Source of the DNA: Melitaea cinxia
Taxonomy: Eukaryota; Arthropoda; Insecta; Lepidoptera; Nymphalidae
Direction of reading: 5' to 3'
Length of the DNA stretch: 64,000 nucleotides
NCBI RefSeq assembly: GCF_905220565.1
Contig: NC_059416.1
Location: 4,526,001-4,590,000 of the forward strand
Shown: in pieces, positions 53,580 through 64,000 of the stretch
How positions within the stretch are numbered: position 1 is the first letter of the stretch
Layout: every line of letters starts with the position of its first letter
The notes under the pieces: generated by a model
Seen by the model: only the letters and a program-made list of their open reading frames with translations
What the model was told of the DNA's origin: nothing
Databases searched by the model: none
Position numbers and translations under genes: made by a program

Positions 53580-54342
53580 TGGCGCAAATCGCTCGCAGCC
53601 ACAGCCCGAAACCCATTAAGTTCAAAACTCAATAAACATCATTGTTTCAGCGCTTAACTACGAAAATAACCCGGCAGAGCCGCACGGGGCCGCTTTGGCC
53701 CGATCTTCAGCTCGCCGCGACCTCTAATATTCATAAGTCAATTTCCTGCCCCATTAATACGTAACGAAGTAGCGCAAATGGCCTTATCGCTTGTGCGCGA
53801 TTACTTGCCCGCCGCTCTCTTACATAATTCAACGTATTAAACGAAATTGTTTAAACCTTATTGCTCGATTACGTTTCTCCACCCCAGGCACGCCTCGTTT
53901 GCCTCCTCCAATCGCGGGCTCGGGTTCTCTCCCCTCCGACTGATTCGGGCCCCCTCTCGTAGAGTCTCCGCCTGCTCTGTTCCCGGCTTTATCGTTTGTA
54001 GAGTTCCGATGTTAGATGCAGACGGTTGCGTACTTATTAGCGCTTGCGTCGACGGATTTCAGTGCGATCGTTTACGGGTTCATTTCGTTTTTTAAATTTT
54101 AATCAGAACACATGTAGCACAAAATTAAAATGAAAAAATATTTTAAAAATAAATAACAGCAATATTAAAATTTGTCCTAATTAATTGACTTTATAAATTT
54201 AAATAAACAAAAAAAAAAAACAGTAGCAGTGCAGTGTTCAGTGTACGAACGTTTTGATTAAAGGAACTATTGATAACACAAACTAACAATGAATTTAAAA
54301 TAGTTCGATGTTTGTGGTATATTTAAAAAAATAGACGTTGCT
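53580..54342 (+). promoter_or_regulatory. Probable promoter and 5' UTR of the homeobox-like gene
   Basis: Between 53580 and 54080 the GC content rises well above the flanks, with CpG-containing words and no repeat match. The block sits directly upstream of the coding start. An in-frame TAG at 54301-54303 shows coding does not extend further upstream. No core promoter motif is claimed. Confidence 0.45.
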
Positions 54343-54628
54343 ATGACGATGCTGGCGATGGCGCGAGGGTCAGAGGATCGGCGAGAGGAAGAGGCCGAGG
54401 CCGAGGCGGAGGCGAATGGAGAAGTAGATGTCGTCGGAGTTGAAGAGGCCGCTCCGGTCGACCTCACAAGGCGGCTTGGGCTCACGAGGCCACCAGACCG
54501 ACCGGCCATCGCTTTCTCGGTGGAGAATATCTTAGACCCGACCAAGTTCACCGGCAGGTCGGAAGTACCGCTGCGGTATGACGAGACGTATTGGAGACCT
54601 CACTACGATAGGGATGATAGCGATTCCG
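54343..54628 (+). CDS. First coding exon, candidate NK1/slouch-class homeobox protein
   Basis: An open frame of 95 codons plus one base ends at a consensus donor (ccg then GTAAGT). It opens with an acidic low-complexity segment (EEEAEAEAEANGEVD), then PDRPAIAFSVENILDPTKF, which resembles the engrailed-homology (eh1) Groucho-binding motif of NK1/slouch proteins (FSV.DILDP.KF), and ends in an acidic/aromatic stretch (YWRPHYDRDDSDSG). The homeodomain is not in the window and would be encoded downstream. ATGs at 54343, 54349 and 54358 are all possible starts. Other eh1-bearing homeobox families cannot be excluded. Confidence 0.6.
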
Positions 54629-56609
54629 GTAAGTTAATAAGATCTCGTTTCTTATTAATTTGTCCACCTTAAGTTGGTTTTTTAGGAGTTAAGACAAATA
54701 TGAGCTTGAGTACCTCTACTTGATAGGCTCTACCAGTGATTTGTAGAGACTAATTCATTGTGTATTAGGCACTTTATTTTTTTTCCTTGCTATAATATTA
54801 ATGTACTATTTTATATGTGTATCGATGTAGTTTTATCATACAATATAGGCATATATATCTATATTACAATTTATTAATAATTTATAAATCATAAGAGAAA
54901 ATACAATTCTAATAAACAATTTTATATTTTTATTAGTTGATCTGGCGAACGTCGTTCCGCTATAGTTTTTCTTCGTGAATATACTGTCATTTTTTTTTAT
55001 TTTCTTTTATGCAAACCTTGTCCCGACGATTACAAATAAAAAGAAGACTTGTCCAAATTGGTGCAGTTTAACGGAAGATATGCGCGTACATACTTACGGC
55101 AAATAATTTTTAGTACCTGGGTGACCGAGCTTAGCTCGGTATTTTTAGTAAATCGTGTTTTTTTGGAAATCATATTTAAATACGAATTACATATTTATAA
55201 AATATGAATAATATATTTTTTTACCGACAGTAATAAAAAATATAAATATATATACAAAATCAAAAATAAAAGATAATTAAAAAATATTAATGATCAAATA
55301 TGAATAATATTTTTCGATTTTACCGACATAATAATAAAAAATAAGAACTGGCTATTTATAAAAAAATAACGAGTACAATTAGAAAAAAAAAGAAAAAATA
55401 ATAATCAATATGGAAATTTGAAGATTTGAACAGTGGTCTTTTCGGTCGATCCCAACCGGCCGATTTCCCACCTGAGCTATTACAACGTTATTGGCAAGTG
55501 CGAAATTTACCTTCCTATTCTAACGATATTGCAGACATTATTTCATTGTCTAAAAACTGGGATAAAACGACATTTTCTAAAAATGAATCCTAGGTAGATT
55601 TATTTATCTTCCCCGAAATCCTCTGCATACCATTATAAATTTCATGAAAATCGTTGGAACCGTTTTCGAGATTCAGATTCTATATATACAAGAATTGCTC
55701 GTTTGATAATATTAGATTTATATAGATTTACCAAAAAAATTTTCTTAATTTCAATAGAATATGTACCCATATAGATAATTCTGTATCTATCAATATTTTT
55801 AGCCAACAGCTTATTTACATCGTGTATACGTTTGTTTTACGCGTGTGACAATTTTTATCTAAATCATATTATAACTAAAACAATTTCCGTTTCCAGAGTT
55901 AATTAATTATTATCTGTGCTAACAACCGGGACCGGCGGCGTAGCGGATAGTCATTAACCTATAAAATAACCCATAGGCTACGGAAGGATGAAAAAAAAAA
56001 ATATGCTAGCTAAGCGAGAGTATCTACCTACTTTCACTAAAAGATGAAAAAAAAACTAGAGTTTAGTAAAAATACATAATTATATTACGTATAATCACTA
56101 CACAGTATAAAACAAAGTCACTTCCCGCCGTCTGTATGTTTAGATCTTTAAAACCACTCAACGTATTTTGATGCGGTTTTCTTTAGTAAAAAGAGTATTT
56201 CTAGAGAAAGGTTTATATGTATAATACACGCATAGAGGAACACTGATAGTTTTTGCAACCACGCGAAGCCGGGAAGGGTCGCTAGTTTTTAATAAAAAAT
56301 GTAGATTAATTACTTTAATGTATTTTTGTGTAACGCAAGTATTATAAATAAAGTCAGTTATAAATTGTATAATTCCTACTTACAATCGAACATACGGCTA
56401 AGCAGCCGTTCCAGCCAGCGATCGAACATAGGGCTAAACAGCCGTTCCGTTCCAGCCATTTCTACCAAACTACCCGAATTTTATAAAATATTTTTTTATT
56501 ATACCTAGTTGACAAAAGTCTAAGCACCTAGTTCTATTACCGAAAGCGATTTAACTTGCCTACACATTGTGTCATGATTTTTTTTAGGAACGTGCATCTT
56601 TGATACTTG
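54629..56609 (+). other. Intron of the homeobox-like gene, repeats
   Basis: 54930-55140 is a repeat D-like piece (gttgatctggcgaacgtcgt). 55430-55485 holds a tRNA-like SINE head on the - strand (A-box TAGCTCAGGTGG). 56100-56290 is a Helitron-like piece ending gccgggaagggtcgctagt. The rest is AT-rich. Confidence 0.5.
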
Positions 56610-57110
56610 TTCAATCAGTTCAATCTATTGCCAGTCCACAGCTGGACATAGGCCTCCCCAAGTTCGCGCTAAACATCTCGGTTTTCCACAATCTTCATCC
56701 AGCCCACACCGGCAATCTTACGTAGATCGTCGGTCTGACGGGCCGGAGGACGTCCCACACTGCGTTTGCCAATGGATGCGATGAATGCGGTCCTGCGACC
56801 CAGATGACCAGCTCACTGCAACTTCAACTTGCTAATTCTGTGGGCTGTGTCGGTTACGTTGGTTCTCTCGCGAATAGTCTCATTTCTAATCATATCTTTG
56901 AGAGAAACCCCAAGCATAGCCCGTTCTATTGCACGATGAGCGACTTTAAAGTCGTGGACCAGTCTCGTCAGTGACCGCGTCTCGGCTCCGTATGTTAACA
57001 CAGGCAGGACGCATTGCTCGAAGACTTTTGTCTTCAAGCATCGAGGATTCTTCGAAGTGAGGACTCGACGAAGCCTGCTAAACGCCGCCCAGCCCAAACG
57101 AATCCTTGTA
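56610..57110 (-). pseudogene. LINE (RTE-like) reverse transcriptase 3'-end remnant
   Basis: The - strand keeps an open stretch (56813-57097) with KTKVFEQCVLPVLTYGAET, AIERAMLGVSLKDMIRN and RISKLKLQ, the C-terminal part of RTE-like RT proteins. The remainder, to 56620, includes GRPPARQTDDLR-like sequence in other frames. It is truncated at the 5' side. Confidence 0.75.
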
Positions 57111-57488
57111 TCGAATATATATACTAGTTATTTTTTATTTACCTATTTAAAAAAAATAATCTCTAGAAAATAAAATTATAATTAAATGATATTTATTTTA
57201 ATAATCTTTTGCGTCAACAGGTTGTTTGATGATAGAAAACATAGATGATGCATTCATAGCTAGACGGTTTTCCTTAAAATAAATCTACTTATTTAGTCTT
57301 TTTAGTGGTATCTACTTCTTCAAATTACTGCATTAATACAAACTACTTTTTTAAAAGTGTTAGTCATTTTATATGTAAAGAAAATAGTTTTAGGTCAGGA
57401 GGAGGTTAGGAGGTTAGGTATTTTTGGTAACCTATTTCGCACAACATTAAAAGTGAACATAAGAACATAAGAACTATTTACAATAAGT
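57111..57488 (+). other. Intronic spacer
   Basis: AT-rich; nothing recognised. Confidence 0.45.
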
Positions 57489-57800
57489 TTGTGGAGTGAT
57501 GCGTGCATTGTATGGATGCTCACACACCGGGCATTGCGGCTTCGATTCCATAGGCATTTGTTTCCGGTTTGGATATTTGTCCTTGTAGGTCTCCCCCCCT
57601 ACCGTGCCTCGGAGGACAAGTTAAGCTGTCGGTCCCGTTTGTTACCATACACATCTGATAGCAATCGTTACTCATAGTAGGGAATATATCCACCAAACCG
57701 CAGTGGAGATCGATTAAACTCTGAAAAGGTATAAAGCCTTCTCCTATATGGACAATGGGGCCTATGTCCATTAGTGGGAAGTCACAGGCTGAATCGTTAG
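57489..57800 (+). repeat. tRNA-derived SINE (family B), + orientation
   Basis: A B-box-like GCTTCGATTCC (57538-57548) opens the body (ttgtccttgtaggtctcc, ggtcccgtttgttac), and the tail reads atggggcctatgtccat. Confidence 0.6.
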
Positions 57801-58260
57801 ATTTTCGCCGAAGCCTACAAAACCATAAGTTCTCAAATTATGAGTTTCATAAAATGTTTTATTTTAAATTAAAATTATATTATTATTTGCAATTTAAATT
57901 ATTAAATTTTACTGCATCTTTCAATAAAATTTATACATTATTTTTGAGTTTTATTTTAAATGTTGGTCGTTTTGATATACTTAAAATAGATCAAAGTATA
58001 CTAACTCTCTACATTTGTTCAAAGCGGAAGCTTTCTTAATTTAAATGTTAAGTTAGTTATATCCGTTCAATAAACTAATAATATTATAAGCAGTATTATA
58101 TTTTTATATAGGTAAATACGACTGATTTTGTAATTTATACAAATTTGTTAATAAAGTATGAAATGTTGGTGTGAATATTTTAAATCTACCAATGATAACG
58201 TATTCTTACTAATAAAGTTTAATTGGGTGCTAATTAACTGTTTTTCTCTTTATTGTTTAG

Positions 58261-58334
58261 ATGGAAACAAAAAGTATTCTAAAGCTTCGAGCAAAATACC
58301 TTCGCCTAATATTGGGACATTTACGAATATATAA
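58261..58334 (+). CDS. Candidate short terminal exon of the homeobox-like gene
   Basis: A strong acceptor (ctctttattgtttag) precedes a reading frame that continues the phase of the exon ending at 54628. It encodes 24 residues rich in Ser and Lys (GNKYSKASSKIPSPN), then a stop at 58332-58334. If used, it would give a truncated isoform without homeodomain. It may equally be chance; no homology supports it. Confidence 0.2.
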
Positions 58335-58589
58335 TGTAATCTAAGAATAAGAACATTTGTAGTAAAACAAAAATACACATTATTAAGTATAATTATAATG
58401 GCAACCTCAGATTAATAAACAAAATATTAATCTGAGATGGCAAAGTTAACTGTAGATAAACACTCTACTGTTATAAATTACCTTACCTAAAATTTACTAT
58501 AAGGTAGATATTTACCAAAATAAACTTAAAATAATAACCAGATGGCAGTTACTTATATAATTCATTATATTGATTTAAAATATATTTCA

Positions 58590-59190
58590 GCAACTAGCTG
58601 ACCCGGCGAACTTCGTATCGCCTAACAGTGACTTTTAAGTATTATCACAAATATTTTGTATGGGAGTATAGAAAAGTGTTGTTTTTAGACTTTTTCAGGA
58701 AATTAAAATTTTTTTTTAGAATTTTTCTCTCCGTAAGAACCATCCTCGTAATTCAAGGAATATTTAAAAAAAAAGAATTAGCGAAATCGGCCCAACCGTT
58801 GGTCCAATTTGATAAAAATTGGTTCAGTAGTTTCGGAGTTACATACCAATAGCAGCGCCACCTATCGGGTCCGATTGAGATAAAAACTACCCTATCTCCC
58901 AAGTTGGACCATATTACAGATGTTTAAAAAATTTGATAAAAATTGGTTCAGTAGTTTCGGAGTTACATACATTTCAAATTTTCATTGTTAACGCCCACCC
59001 CCGTAATCCTTAATGGGCATGAGGTATCCTAAAATCAGCTCATCGATCATTTCTACATAACATATAGGAGATTCGTACCAAATTTGGAGTCGATAGTTTA
59101 AAAACGGTAATTTTCCATTGTTCCCCGCAACAATATAATAAGTAATGTGAAATAGCTAGTTAGTACCATTTTTACTGTATGTAAATTAAA
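58590..59190 (+). repeat. Dispersed repeat D
   Basis: It opens ctagctgacccggcgaactt and ends gaaatagctagttagtacca, sharing most of its length with 45490-46165. Confidence 0.65.
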
Positions 59191-59827
59191 TTAAAATGCG
59201 GTCTACGAAAAAGATCAATTTAATCATTAATAACTTACGTAAAATGCACCCTAATATATTATTTAACATGAACTTTATTGAATAGTAATAAAGTTCAAAT
59301 TGACTCTACATTTTAGTTAGAGAACGTTTGTATGGGAAAAAGAAAAGGGCTGTTTTTAGGGTTTTCACAAAATCTATTCAAAATATCTATTAATTAGGGA
59401 ATTAATATTAATTTTGTTACGACATTTCCGCTCTTATAAATGTTGCAATGTTGTTTTTTTGCCTATGGTTTTTCTCGATAGGTTTGTACATAATAATAGA
59501 AAGCAATATTTTATAAAAACGAGACAAAAACTTTTCGTCATAACTATTTTAATATTAGTCGACAATGTAATATGGATGGATTTTTTAAAATTATATTGCT
59601 TGCATGCATGCATACAGCCTATATCATCCCAATGCTGGGCTTTCTCCACGTTGGAGAAGGAGGCCTATTATATTAAGTAATTATAAAGATTGAGTTTTTT
59701 GAATTCATCTTTATAAGCATCTTCATGTTTCAGGCTATATTTACCGAACCTATATTTCAAAATAAGCATCGATTTAGCCATATTAGTTGATATCTACCTA
59801 CATTGTTTTCATTTTTGTAATATTTGA
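59191..59827. other. Spacer with SINE B tail
   Basis: Repeat D scraps at 59280-59400 and a SINE B tail at 59600-59665 (tcccaatgctgggctttctc). No gene. Confidence 0.45.
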
Positions 59828-60145
59828 GTCACTTTAGCCTATCTCAGTCCACTGCTGGACATAGGTTTCTCCAAGTTCGCGTCAAAAATGGCGTGAACTC
59901 ATGTGTTTTGCCCATAGTCACCACGCTGGGCAGACGGGTTGGTGATCGCAGGGCTGGCTTTGTCGCACCGAAGACGCCGCTCCTCGTTTTCGGCTTGTGT
60001 ATTTGATGGTTATCCCGCCATCGGTCGGCTATTTAAGTTCCAAGGTGGTTCTAAGGTGGAGCGATGATCCCTTAGTCTGCTTCTTATGACACCCACGGGA
60101 AGAGAGGGGGTGATTATATTATTTATTGCCGTAACCACACATCAC
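59828..60145 (-). repeat. SINE E, - orientation
   Basis: It runs from ttagcctatctcagtccact through gtcaccacgctgggcagacg to gccgtaaccacacatcac. Confidence 0.7.
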
Positions 60146-61245
60146 AATATTTGAGTACAAAGGGCAAAAGACTCTAATACCTACTTATATATAAAATTAT
60201 AGTTTTATACACAAAAACATAAATACCTTTATAGAATACTTAAAACAATTTCAAATACTTATAAATATAATAAAAGTGTAAAAGCCGGATGTTTGTAATT
60301 TTGGTTTTAATAAAAACAAACTATAATGCTTGTAAAAGCAATACCTAGAAGCCATAGGTAACAGTTCTTTTTGCATTTTTTTCTTTCCGTATGCATGTAT
60401 AGGTATGTACCGTCGACCAAGAAAGTGATGTACCACCCTAAGATTTAATACCACTTGCAGATTCATAGGTGATAAAGATTTGTTTCGCTTGCAGATCGAT
60501 CGGACAACTTCTATTGCCGTCTTTATCTGATTATTGATAACGATATTATTTATACCTAATAGTGTTTAAAATGTCACGTACAATAATGACGTATGAATAC
60601 TTATAAATTAGGTTTACGTCATTATAATTATGTCTCTTTCAGTAATATTTTTTAATAACGAACCTTGTTGTAATTTTCGATGACCAGGAAACTAAATCAA
60701 AACTGTTACACCACTTTCTTGGCGACCGTACCTAGTAACCTTCTACCAAAGTTAAAATTTACTGTGTTTCTTGATTCACTATCTAGAAGTGTATTGTGTA
60801 CTTTAGAAATAATAGTAGGTAAGTAGCCAAATCGTAATCATTGTCTTGTAGTACACCTACTTACCGTAAGTGAAACCGCACGATAAAGCTAGTATAAAAA
60901 TAATTGAATCATACTTTTTAAACGCAACATTATCATTTATCGTAATAATAATTTAAAATGACATTAATAGCTTTTAACATTTTATTTCAAGGCCCGCCTT
61001 TGTTAGTTCTATAGTTCTATACCTCATATTGTCATAAAACATTAACAGTCAATTATTTTGATAATGGGCGCCAGTCTAGAAGTCGATTAAAACAAATTAT
61101 TGTGTCTTTTGTGTTTTAGATTGCTAACGTGACAGCTTTTACGCATTACAAATCAATTCGCAGATGGAATATAAATCACAATATCAATTTATATCTTATG
61201 TCTGTAGTAATAAGGGTTATTGGATTGTTTTTTGATTACATACAG
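60146..61245. other. Intronic or intergenic spacer
   Basis: AT-rich; nothing recognised. Confidence 0.45.
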
Positions 61246-61290
61246 GACAGTTTGTCGAAGTTGAAGACTTTATTAGGCACGTGATGAAAG
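61246..61290 (+). CDS. Candidate 45-nt microexon
   Basis: An acceptor (gattacatacag) and a donor (aaag then GTAAAC) enclose 45 nt that are open in the phase left by the exon ending at 54628 (QFVEVEDFIRHVMK). The exon is symmetric (phase 1-1), so it could be skipped freely. Only splice signals and phase support it. Confidence 0.2.
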
Positions 61291-62479
61291 GTAAACGACG
61301 TCGAACGAACGGAACAAGGTTGTATTATTTTTAGTTTATTAGTAGCTAATAAAGATTTCGTGAATTGAAATGTCAGTTCCGTCATGTTGGTTTTAGTTTA
61401 AATGAAGAATTATTGGTTGTTCGCTTAAATATTTGCGATGTTATTTATTTCGATATCTTTTCGTGTATCACGTCGTTGAGAAATCATATTGATTATAATT
61501 GGAGTAACAAAATTTTATTTGTTATTTACAATAAAGAAGTTCATGAAAAATTAAAGGATCAACAACCTATATTTAAACTTTGGTATTCACGTGTTTTATT
61601 CACAGAACTATTTCGTTTTGCGAATTCCATTGAATCAATTGAATGCACTGCTATACTTTCTGTAGGTATAAACTCTGGTTATTTACCTTGCTTTGCTATA
61701 CTACTTACTTGTTCATCCTAATGTTATTAGTAATTAATTTTTATCATTTTCAAAATATTGATCGATTGACGGTTATGCAATGAAACCTGGGTAAACTTAT
61801 TTGTAAATATAGGTACTAGTTTATCGTCACAGCTTCACCCGCGTGAACTAAGTTTTGACTGATCCAGTTTTTTAATCGGACTAGTTGCTCTTCAGGTGGT
61901 TGGTTTTTAGTTTACCCATAACAAACAAACAATCAAACGTTTCTTCTTTGTACTTAACATTAGTATAGATAACATTTTGACACTTTAGGTGGACATGTAT
62001 TTTAATTTGTAATTTTTAAAATGTTGTGAGCTTCTAATGCGTAGCTTGATTTTGAAAGCTGATATTTTAAGATGTACCCTATAATTTTATTGTTAAATGA
62101 TAATTTGAAAAAAAAACCGGTTAATTTTTATTCTGTATAATAATAGTCTCACATATCAAGTGCATCGTTACCGAGATATCAGACAAAAAGTTTTTTCGAG
62201 ATGACGCTTGAAACCCCACCTGAATCTGTGCATTTTGTTGTGATTTTACGCTAAGTAAGTGATCTTAAACGTTAAAAAAAATTGGATAAGAATATTAGTT
62301 AATGGTCGACCAAAAATAAAACGGCTATTTTTACTGGTCTACTGACTGTATCCCAAAATCCGGGGATAAGGCATTGCGGGATTATATTCGATTATTTTTT
62401 TATTGTATGTTTCAATTATTGATAATAGTAGTACAATACATATATTATTATAAAAGAGTACCCGTATAACTAATTAGTA
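61291..62479. other. Spacer
   Basis: AT-rich. It contains an unexplained 118-codon open frame (61365-61721) with no recognised features, which I do not call. Confidence 0.4.
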
Positions 62480-62605
62480 ATAATAATAATAATAATAATA
62501 AAAATTCTTTATTGTACACCAAGAATGAGCAAAATTACAAAAATAAAAACAGGAGATAAATACAAAAGGTGGCCTTATCGCTAATCTCTTCCAGGCAACA
62601 TGTAG
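62480..62605 (-). repeat. LINE 3' end, reverse, with (AAT)n tail
   Basis: AAT units (62480-62502) are followed by aaaattctttattgtacacc, aaggtggccttatcgctaat and ctcttccaggcaac, the reverse of the terminus at 30604-30772. Confidence 0.65.
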
Positions 62606-64000
62606 GTGGTTTAGGTGTACAGTTTTATCTAAAAACTATATATTTAGACAAATAAATAATGTAAAAAAAAAATAAATAACAAAAATGAAGTAGATGTACG
62701 TACATAGTATATATAGACAGTTGAAAGTTGTAATAGACATACATAAACGTATATATAGTTGATGAATTATTGTGATAAGATTCAAAGTGAAGTGTAGTAT
62801 TTTTTATTGACTGAGGTTATAAGACTTTTTTAAAATCATCTAATATTAAAGTATATTTCGGTATCATACTTATAATCTTAGAATTATTAAAGCTAATAAC
62901 AGTCGTAATTATTTTTTTTATCAGAAATATTCTTAAACTGGCTAACGCGTGATCCAAAAAGCTCAATTTATTTATAATTGAACACATGTTTGACCAGTTA
63001 ATTATTAAAATTACATTTAATCGAAATCGACCGACAAAAACTAATAACTACATCCCAAGTATTAAAAGTGAGAGAATAAATACATACAGATAAAAAAGCG
63101 AAAGTTATAAACAATGTCCAGCGTCCGACCGGAAGTTGCAAAACTGTCGCCAGCAGCTGTACCAGATGTTCACGTGTTAATTGATTTACTATACCTACTG
63201 TAACACTTATAATTTTATTTTTTTATTTTTCTTTCTAGTTTTGTGGAAAAAAACTGTCGTCATTGCTGAAAAAATCTATCACGAAATGTTAAAAAATTGA
63301 AAAGAAAATTGTATTGGTCATTTGACAACATGTGAAAATAAACTTTTTTTTTACTAGACTATGTTTTAAAATAGGTAAGGAAGATCTCAGCAAATTTTTA
63401 GGAATTTGCATTATACCAGACTTAGCGAGAATGAAAATAAATTTAATTTTTAAATTTGGAGAAGATCGCGTTTAAAAATTAAATTCTCGATAAATGTATA
63501 CAAAAATAAATGGTTATACTTCTTGGACCTAGCGTACTATACCATAACTAGTTTAGGTTGTTAGAATAAATGGTTAAAGAAATTCGAAATTCAACATAGG
63601 GACAGCAAAATCTCCGCGCTATTAAATTCAAAATGGCGACTATATTAAGATGCGAGATAAGTTTGAGATAGCGATTGATGTATTATGCACCATTGTCTCA
63701 ATATCATCAGAATTTTTTAGAAAATATATTCAACAAATGAACATGTCGAATAAACTGTTTTTTTATCTTTTTATTTTATCTTCTTTTATCAATTGGAAGA
63801 AAAAATATATTATAACTGAACTTTAGTTAGCTTTTAACAATTATTTGGAATTTACAGTAACTATAAAATATGTATTTTTTAAAATTATACTTTTACTTGA
63901 TAGTAATGTATTTTTACTAAATGTTATTTTATAATAAAAAAAATCTATCTAAATATGTAAATTGTTATACACTACTACATAAGCTTCACTCTAGCCTCAA
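62606..64000. other. Spacer to window end
   Basis: AT-rich with no exon, homeodomain or known repeat recognised. Confidence 0.45.

Noticed and set aside
54267..54551. 94-codon Ser/Ala-rich open frame, - strand
   Set aside because: It is the antisense shadow of the acidic first exon on the + strand; its serine runs reflect GAG/GCG codons read backwards.
61365..61721. 118-codon open frame, + strand
   Set aside because: AT-rich codon make-up, no recognised motif, no splice or promoter support; chance length is plausible in such DNA, though it is the longest unexplained frame here.

Overview
This looks like a stretch of a butterfly or moth (Lepidoptera) nuclear genome. The DNA is AT-rich, genes have many small exons with GT-AG introns, and introns and spacers are crowded with tRNA-derived SINEs, LINE tails, Copia and Ty3/Gypsy elements and DNA transposons of kinds common in Lepidoptera. 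There are no operons, bacterial signals, rRNA or true tRNA genes. All similarity statements come from recognising protein motifs by eye; no database was searched.

Layout. (1) 1-12.4 kb, + strand: the last 12 exons (743 codons) of the coatomer alpha subunit gene (COPA, COPI vesicle coat). The exon at 1388-1525 is caught up in a 14-copy, 158-bp tandem array (1397-3598), and two other exons have decayed partial duplicates nearby. (2) 12.6-30.2 kb, - strand: a 12-exon SLC2/Tret1-like sugar transporter gene (465 codons, exon phases all consistent). It converges on COPA, with the two poly(A) signals about 85 bp apart. Its proposed first intron holds an intact Copia LTR retrotransposon (23937-28301) with two 150-bp LTRs that look identical. 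(3) 30.2-35.3 kb: non-genic, with dispersed repeats. (4) 35.36-41.46 kb: a Transib-class DNA transposon (RAG1-related) with 37-bp terminal inverted repeats that begin with the V(D)J-type heptamer CACAGTG and a CGACG target duplication. Its transposase is internally deleted, and a full-length LINE (35597-39587, 1065-codon intact ORF, 11-bp target duplication) is nested inside it. (5) 41.5-53.6 kb: non-genic, with a Tc1/mariner-like element carrying 606-bp inverted repeats (47877-49507), a hAT MITE with a perfect 8-bp duplication, and many SINE and LINE pieces. (6) 53.6-64 kb, + strand: a GC-richer probable promoter followed by a first coding exon (54343-54628) with an engrailed-homology-type motif, probably an NK1/slouch-class homeobox gene whose homeodomain lies beyond the window; the rest is long intron and repeats.

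The two well-supported host genes are housekeeping and transport genes with no shared pathway: COPA acts in Golgi-ER retrograde vesicle traffic, while the transporter moves sugar across the plasma membrane. The novelty is in the structural and mobile features: the exon minisatellite inside COPA, the RSS-like Transib ends, and the nested young retroelements.
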